DNA from: Candidatus Rokuibacteriota bacterium
GTDB lineage: Bacteria; Methylomirabilota; Methylomirabilia; Rokubacteriales; CSP1-6
DNA: 34,373 nt
NCBI GenBank assembly: GCA_003221615.1
Contig: QHSQ01000137.1
Span: forward strand, 1-34,373
Direction: 5' to 3'
Each line of letters starts with the position of its first letter. The first letter of the stretch is position 1. The notes under the pieces were generated by a model. The model searched no databases, was not told where the DNA came from, and saw nothing but the letters and a program-made list of their open reading frames with translations. Positions 30,968 to 34,373 of this stretch are shown here, one piece after another. Both the position numbers and the translations under genes were made by a program.

Positions 30968-31999
30968 TCAGGCCCGTGCTCCCGGCAGCGCGATCTCGCG
31001 CCCGCCCAGCCGGCTCGACTCGCGCGCCGCCTGCTCGAGCTCGACGCAGCGCCTCGCTTCCGTCAGGTTCGTCCCGCGCGGCGCCGCGCCCGTGGCTTCC
31101 GCCAGGAACTCGCTCGCCACCGCGTCGAACCAGTCCGGGTGATGCGAGCCATCGGACATCGGCGGCGGGCATGACCACGACGAATCGGCGCCGGGTCCGT
31201 CGCTCTTCAACACGAGCGTGTCGTCGTGCAGCTCGAGCGTGCCCGCCGTCCCGCCGACCTCGGCCCAGTTGCGTCTGACGTCGGAGGCCCATGTGAGGAG
31301 AATCTCGGCGGTCGCCTCCGGGAAGGCCACCCGGACGCTCGCCGTGTCTTCGACGTCCCACGCGGTGTGTCGCCGGCGCTCGAGCCTGGCGCTCACCGAC
31401 ACCGGCGGCGCGCCGACCCAGCGCTGGACGACGTAGAACACGTGCCATCCGTGATCGGAGAGGACGCCGCCGCCGGCGACGGCCGGATCGACGCGCCAGT
31501 TGCCGGTACGCTCGTCCCCGGCCAACGCGGGACGCGTGCGCAAGGTGTGCCAGATCACGTGCTCGACCCGACCGATCCGCCCCGCCAGGATCAGGTCGGC
31601 CGTGCGGCGCACGATCGGCGCGTGATGCCAGTTGTGGACGGTATGGAGCACGCGGCCTGTCTTCTCCGCGAGCCGCGCCAGCGGCGCCAGGTCGTCGGGC
31701 GCGCTGACCAGCGGCTTCTCGCAGAGCACGTGACGGCCGCGCTCGAGGGCCTGCCGGATCAGCGGCGCGTGGCTGCTGGGCGGCGTGCAGATGTCGACGA
31801 AATCCACGGAGGCCTCGGCGAGGAGCTCGGCCGACGTCGTGTACCAGCGCGCACCGGGGGCGTGAGCGGAGACGAGCTCATGTTGTTCCGGGCGGGCGTC
31901 GGTGACCGCGACGATCTCGACGTCGCGGCGGCGGCGCCAGCCGGGCAAGTGGCCGTGAAGGGCGACGTTGCCCAGGCCGATGATCGCGCCGCGCTGCAT
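30968..31999 (-). CDS. Gfo/Idh/MocA family NAD(P)-dependent oxidoreductase
   Basis: 343 residues. Rossmann start MQRGAIIGLGNVALHGHLPG (glycine loop GLGNVA), then DICTPPSSHAPLI and HVLCEKPL (the EKP motif, about 93-95). The C-terminal sheet domain has the catalytic-type GGGVLSDHGWH segment with Asp and His. Family members oxidise or reduce sugars, inositols, or amino sugars; inositol dehydrogenase is the type member. ATG 31999 is one base after the aminotransferase stop (TAG-G-ATG), so translation is coupled. It probably oxidises or reduces the sugar/alcohol skeleton that the cluster aminates and activates. Confidence 0.92.
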   Translation of the reverse strand: MQRGAIIGLGNVALHGHLPGWRRRRDVEIVAVTDARPEQHELVSAHAPGARWYTTSAELLAEASVDFVDICTPPSSHAPLIRQALERGRHVLCEKPLVSAPDDLAPLARLAEKTGRVLHTVHNWHHAPIVRRTADLILAGRIGRVEHVIWHTLRTRPALAGDERTGNWRVDPAVAGGGVLSDHGWHVFYVVQRWVGAPPVSVSARLERRRHTAWDVEDTASVRVAFPEATAEILLTWASDVRRNWAEVGGTAGTLELHDDTLVLKSDGPGADSSWSCPPPMSDGSHHPDWFDAVASEFLAEATGAAPRGTNLTEARRCVELEQAARESSRLGGREIALPGARA

Positions 32000-32000
32000 C

Positions 32001-33329
32001 CTATCGGAGCCCGTGATCTCTCACGACCACCTCGAGCGCCTCGTCCAGGATTGCGAGCCCCGCGAGCGCCGCATCCTCTTTGATCGTGAGCGGCGGGTTG
32101 ATCCGGACCGATGGCGCGTAGGTCATCGCGACGAGCCCGCGGCGGAGGCATTCCTGATAGAGCGCCTGCGTGATGGTCTTGGAGAGCGGCTCTTTGGTGG
32201 TTCGGTCGCGAACCAGCTCGATGCCGAGCATCAGGCCGCGTCCGCGAACCTCGCCGACACAGCGGTACTTCTCCTTCAGCGCCTCGAGCCGGCCGAGCAT
32301 CACCTTGCCGACGCGCTCGGCGTTCTTCACCAGGTCTTCCTTCAGGATGATCTCGAGGGCGGCGAGACCGGCCGCCGAGGCGAGCGGACTGCCGCCGTAG
32401 CTGGACGAGCTGGCGCTCGGGTTGGCCCAGGGCTTCGACGTTGTGATCGTGTCGGTCGAGACCACGCACGAGAGCGGATAGCCGCCGCCTACGCCCTTAC
32501 CGACCGTCATGATGTCGGGGACGACGCCGTCGTGATCCGAGCCCCACATGGCGCCGGTGCGCCCGAACCCCGTGATCATCTCGTCCGAGATCAGCAACGC
32601 CCCGTGCTCGCGGGCGATCCCGGCCACCGCGCGCAGGAATCCCTCGGGCGGGATGATGTTGCCGGCCGTGCCCTGCATCGGCTCGACGATGATCGCGGCG
32701 ATCTCGCCGGCGGTCTGGAAGCGGATGACGTCGCGCACGAACTCGGCGCAGGCGATGCCGCAGTCGGGATACCGGAGCTTGAGCGGGCAGCGATAGCAGT
32801 CGGCGTACGGCGAGGAATAGCGGCCCGGCATGAACGGCCCGAGGTGGTGCTTGAACTCGCTGCCGAGCAACGGCAGCACGCCGCCGGTCTTGCCGTGGAA
32901 GCCGCCCCAGAACCCGAGCACCTCGGTCTTGCCGGTTGCCGCGTGGGCGAGCCGCAGCGCGGCCTCGACGGCCTCGGCGCCGCCGGAGAACATCTGGATC
33001 CGCGTGAGCCCCTCGGGCGTGACCGACGAGACCAGGTCGAGGAACTTGGCGCGCGTCTCGGTCGTGAAGCTGCCGAAGGTGAGCCGCTCGATCTGGCGCT
33101 TGAGTGACTCGACGTAGTGAGGATGGCAATGGCCGATGCTGCCCACCGCGATGCCGGCGATGAAGTCGATGTACTCGTTGTCGTCCTCGTCGATCAGCGT
33201 ACAGTCGACGCCGCGCGCCATCGCCAGGCCCGCGTAGAGCGAGAAGCCCTGGGATCCCGAGGCAAGGTGCCGGCGTTCCCGAGCGACGATCGTTTGCGAG
33301 CGCGGTCCAACCTCGCGCCGTTCGGTCAC
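32001..33329 (-). CDS. Class III (omega-type) PLP aminotransferase
   Basis: 442 residues. GTG 33329 is well supported: GGGAGG just upstream, and the GTGA overlap with the ATP-grasp stop. The fold is the acetylornithine/GABA/DABA aminotransferase class: NEYIDFIAGIAV (51-62), GGAEAVEAALRLA (116-128), Asp249 (LLISDEMITGFG) which binds the pyridine nitrogen, and Lys278 (GKGVGGGYPLSCV), the PLP Schiff-base lysine. It transfers an amino group to an aldehyde or ketone. Cys178, Cys181, Cys190 and Cys194 (C-x2-C-x8-C-x3-C, in a loop near DCYRCPLKLRYPDCGIAC) form an extra cysteine cluster found in some GABA/ornithine-type aminotransferases and could bind a metal. Its product may be an amino-alcohol or amino-sugar in the cluster. 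Confidence 0.93.
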   Translation of the reverse strand: MTERREVGPRSQTIVARERRHLASGSQGFSLYAGLAMARGVDCTLIDEDDNEYIDFIAGIAVGSIGHCHPHYVESLKRQIERLTFGSFTTETRAKFLDLVSSVTPEGLTRIQMFSGGAEAVEAALRLAHAATGKTEVLGFWGGFHGKTGGVLPLLGSEFKHHLGPFMPGRYSSPYADCYRCPLKLRYPDCGIACAEFVRDVIRFQTAGEIAAIIVEPMQGTAGNIIPPEGFLRAVAGIAREHGALLISDEMITGFGRTGAMWGSDHDGVVPDIMTVGKGVGGGYPLSCVVSTDTITTSKPWANPSASSSSYGGSPLASAAGLAALEIILKEDLVKNAERVGKVMLGRLEALKEKYRCVGEVRGRGLMLGIELVRDRTTKEPLSKTITQALYQECLRRGLVAMTYAPSVRINPPLTIKEDAALAGLAILDEALEVVVRDHGLR

Positions 33330-34162
33330 CGCCTGCCTCCCGCGAAGCGAAGCGCCAGGTACGACGCGATGGCGGCGGAGGCCTCGTCGCGGTAGAGCGC
33401 GAAGCTCGGCCACGCGTTGACGTCCAGAAGCACCAGGTCGCCCGTCGCGGTCGCGATCGCGTCACCGCCGTACACTTCGAGGCCGAGCGCGGAGGCGGCG
33501 CGGCGGACGAGCCGCGCGAGCGCGCGCTGGTCCATCGGGTGGCCGGCCAGCTTCTGGTCCTTGTGATAGAACCAGCGGAACCAGGGCGGCTCGCGATGCG
33601 GGCCGCCGCCGGCGCCGACCCCGTAGAACTTGATCAAATCGCCCGTGACGTGCGGCTGCAGCACGGCCCGCGTGATCCCGCGCCCGGCGAGCCGCCGCAG
33701 CGCGGTCTCGACCTCGCCGGCCGTCGACGCGAACACGACGTCGCCTTCCTGCGTGTTGTGGACGTCGCCGCGCTTCACCCAGACCGGGAGCGCCCCCGGC
33801 TCGGGGCTCTCGCCAGTCGCGACGACGCGGCTGGGGATGAACGGTACGTTGGCCTCGTCGAGGACGGCGATCATCCGGTCACGATAGGTGTTGTGCACCG
33901 CGCGTGGGGAGTTGACGTGGGGCACGCCGCTCACCTCGAGTGTCCGGAGACGGTCGAGCACCTCGAGCCGTTCGCACATGAGGAAGACGAAGCGCGGCCA
34001 GCCCTCGTCGACCTCGACGACCTCTTTCGCGGTTTTGAGCTCGACGTGAAATCCCTTCGCTTCCAGATGCTTTCCGGTCAACCTCAATATTTCGGTATCG
34101 TCGGACTCGCGGCCCGGCGAGTGGGTCGATTCGCGAAAGACTCCCCAGCACACTCTGCTCAC
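33326..34162 (-). CDS. ATP-grasp ligase (RimK-like)
   Basis: 278 residues from GTG 34162, chosen because AGGAGG lies 6 nt upstream; the longer frame upstream overlaps the nucleotidyltransferase gene. Features: PRAVHNTYRDRM (the substrate/ATP entry), VPVWVKRGDVHNTQEGDVV (ATP-binding strand with Lys), VLQPHVTGDLIKFYGVG (like the QE/DIKFY region), and C-terminal VYGGDAIATATGDLVLLDVNAWPSF with the metal-binding Asp and Asn. ATP-grasp enzymes form amide or phosphate-activated bonds; RimK-like ones add amino acids to a carboxyl. The DLIKFY-x-VG and DVNAWPSF segments also recall inositol-trisphosphate 5/6-kinases, which share the fold. Its stop (TGA) overlaps the aminotransferase GTG by 4 nt, a classic coupled operon. 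Confidence 0.87.
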   Translation of the reverse strand: MSRVCWGVFRESTHSPGRESDDTEILRLTGKHLEAKGFHVELKTAKEVVEVDEGWPRFVFLMCERLEVLDRLRTLEVSGVPHVNSPRAVHNTYRDRMIAVLDEANVPFIPSRVVATGESPEPGALPVWVKRGDVHNTQEGDVVFASTAGEVETALRRLAGRGITRAVLQPHVTGDLIKFYGVGAGGGPHREPPWFRWFYHKDQKLAGHPMDQRALARLVRRAASALGLEVYGGDAIATATGDLVLLDVNAWPSFALYRDEASAAIASYLALRFAGGRR

Positions 34163-34182
34163 TCGAATCCTCCTCGACCGAT

Positions 34183-34373
34183 CTATGATACCCGTCCCGC
34201 CAAGGCGAGCGTCTCGGCAAGTGCGACGTCGTCGGCTCGATCCACATCGACGACTTGCTCGATGATCTCGCCGTACAGCGGCGCGCCCGAGCGCGCCAGC
34301 CATTGCAGAAAGTCGCGAAGCCGTCCGAGTCCGGCCGGCGGCGTGAGGGCGCGCACCGACTCGGCCACGAGGT
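34183..34373 (-). CDS. C-terminal end of a probable nucleotidyltransferase (5' end off window)
   Basis: Only the last 62 codons are present, open to the right edge. The tail (GLGRLRDFLQWLARSG, then IIEQVVDVDRADDVALAETLALAG) has the 'D-V-D-x-x-D-D-x-x-L-A-E' ending of sugar-phosphate or CMP-type nucleotidyltransferases (MobA/KdsB-like NTP-transferase group). These make NDP- or CMP-activated sugars or alcohols. It ends 20 nt before the ATP-grasp GTG, so it is probably the upstream partner of the same operon and the likely supplier of the activated alcohol used by the CDP-alcohol enzyme. The catalytic N-terminus is outside the window, so the identification rests on the tail only. Confidence 0.6.
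   Translation of the reverse strand, partial: LVAESVRALTPPAGLGRLRDFLQWLARSGAPLYGEIIEQVVDVDRADDVALAETLALAGRVS

Noticed and set aside
29265-31142. A 625-codon plus-strand open frame
   Set aside because: Antisense to three coherent genes; highly charged low-complexity translation, typical of GC-skewed shadows.

Overview
The window is about 34.4 kb of dense, very GC-rich bacterial chromosome. It carries roughly 33 protein genes and one tRNA, with short intergenic gaps and many GTG/TTG starts. I see no phage, plasmid, insertion-sequence, CRISPR or rRNA signal. The gene mix (HpaI-type aldolase, class III CoA-transferase, amidohydrolase, orphan solute-binding protein, cyclase/ATPase/TPR giant, many tiny secreted proteins, CDP-alcohol chemistry) suggests a soil or subsurface Gram-negative-type bacterium. 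By gene style it resembles the Methylomirabilota/Rokubacteria or deltaproteobacterial-type lineages. That placement is an inference from gene content, not a demonstrated assignment.

Layout. 1-7.7 kb holds the 3' end of an FG-GAP repeat surface protein, an HpcH/HpaI aldolase divergent from a CapA-type metallophosphatase, a TPR protein behind a CaiB/BaiF CoA-transferase, a lipoprotein, and an orphan peptide/nickel-type binding protein. 7.8-15 kb holds a 1077-residue adenylate-cyclase/AAA/TPR protein followed by a peroxiredoxin-like protein, a BON-like membrane protein, a LysR regulator, and a VOC protein with an amidohydrolase. 15-18.3 kb is a compact three-gene operon: PlsC-type acyltransferase, Spinster-like MFS transporter and a sphingomyelin-synthase-like PAP2 protein. 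18.3-19.8 kb has three small proteins, two of them exported.

From 19.8 kb to the right edge every gene is on the minus strand. Read in transcription order from the right edge, this begins with a cluster of a nucleotidyltransferase (cut by the edge), an ATP-grasp ligase, a class III aminotransferase, a Gfo/Idh/MocA oxidoreductase, a CDP-alcohol phosphotransferase with a degenerate nucleotidyltransferase domain, a CopD-like membrane protein and a flippase-like LPG-synthase-TM protein. Next come a cell-wall amidase, RNase PH, RdgB and tRNA-Pro(TGG), then an exported small protein with a non-AUG start. The block ends with a small exported protein, a short-chain dehydrogenase, a tandem-duplicated SpeD-like decarboxylase, a deoxyhypusine-synthase homologue and another small exported protein.

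The three most interesting units are: (1) the right-edge cluster, which looks like synthesis and membrane handling of an unknown amino- or amide-bearing polar head group activated as a nucleotide-diphospho alcohol; (2) the SpeD-like/deoxyhypusine-synthase-like pair, a probable non-canonical polyamine pathway whose SpeD is an internal duplication with all pyruvoyl residues in the C-terminal half; (3) the acyltransferase/Spinster/SMS-like lipid operon. A further pattern is that several first-of-operon genes have a TAnnnT-like -10 box only 6-10 nt before the start codon and no Shine-Dalgarno, suggesting common leaderless transcripts. Two catabolism/transport genes share a near-identical promoter (TTGACC, 18 nt, TACCCT).
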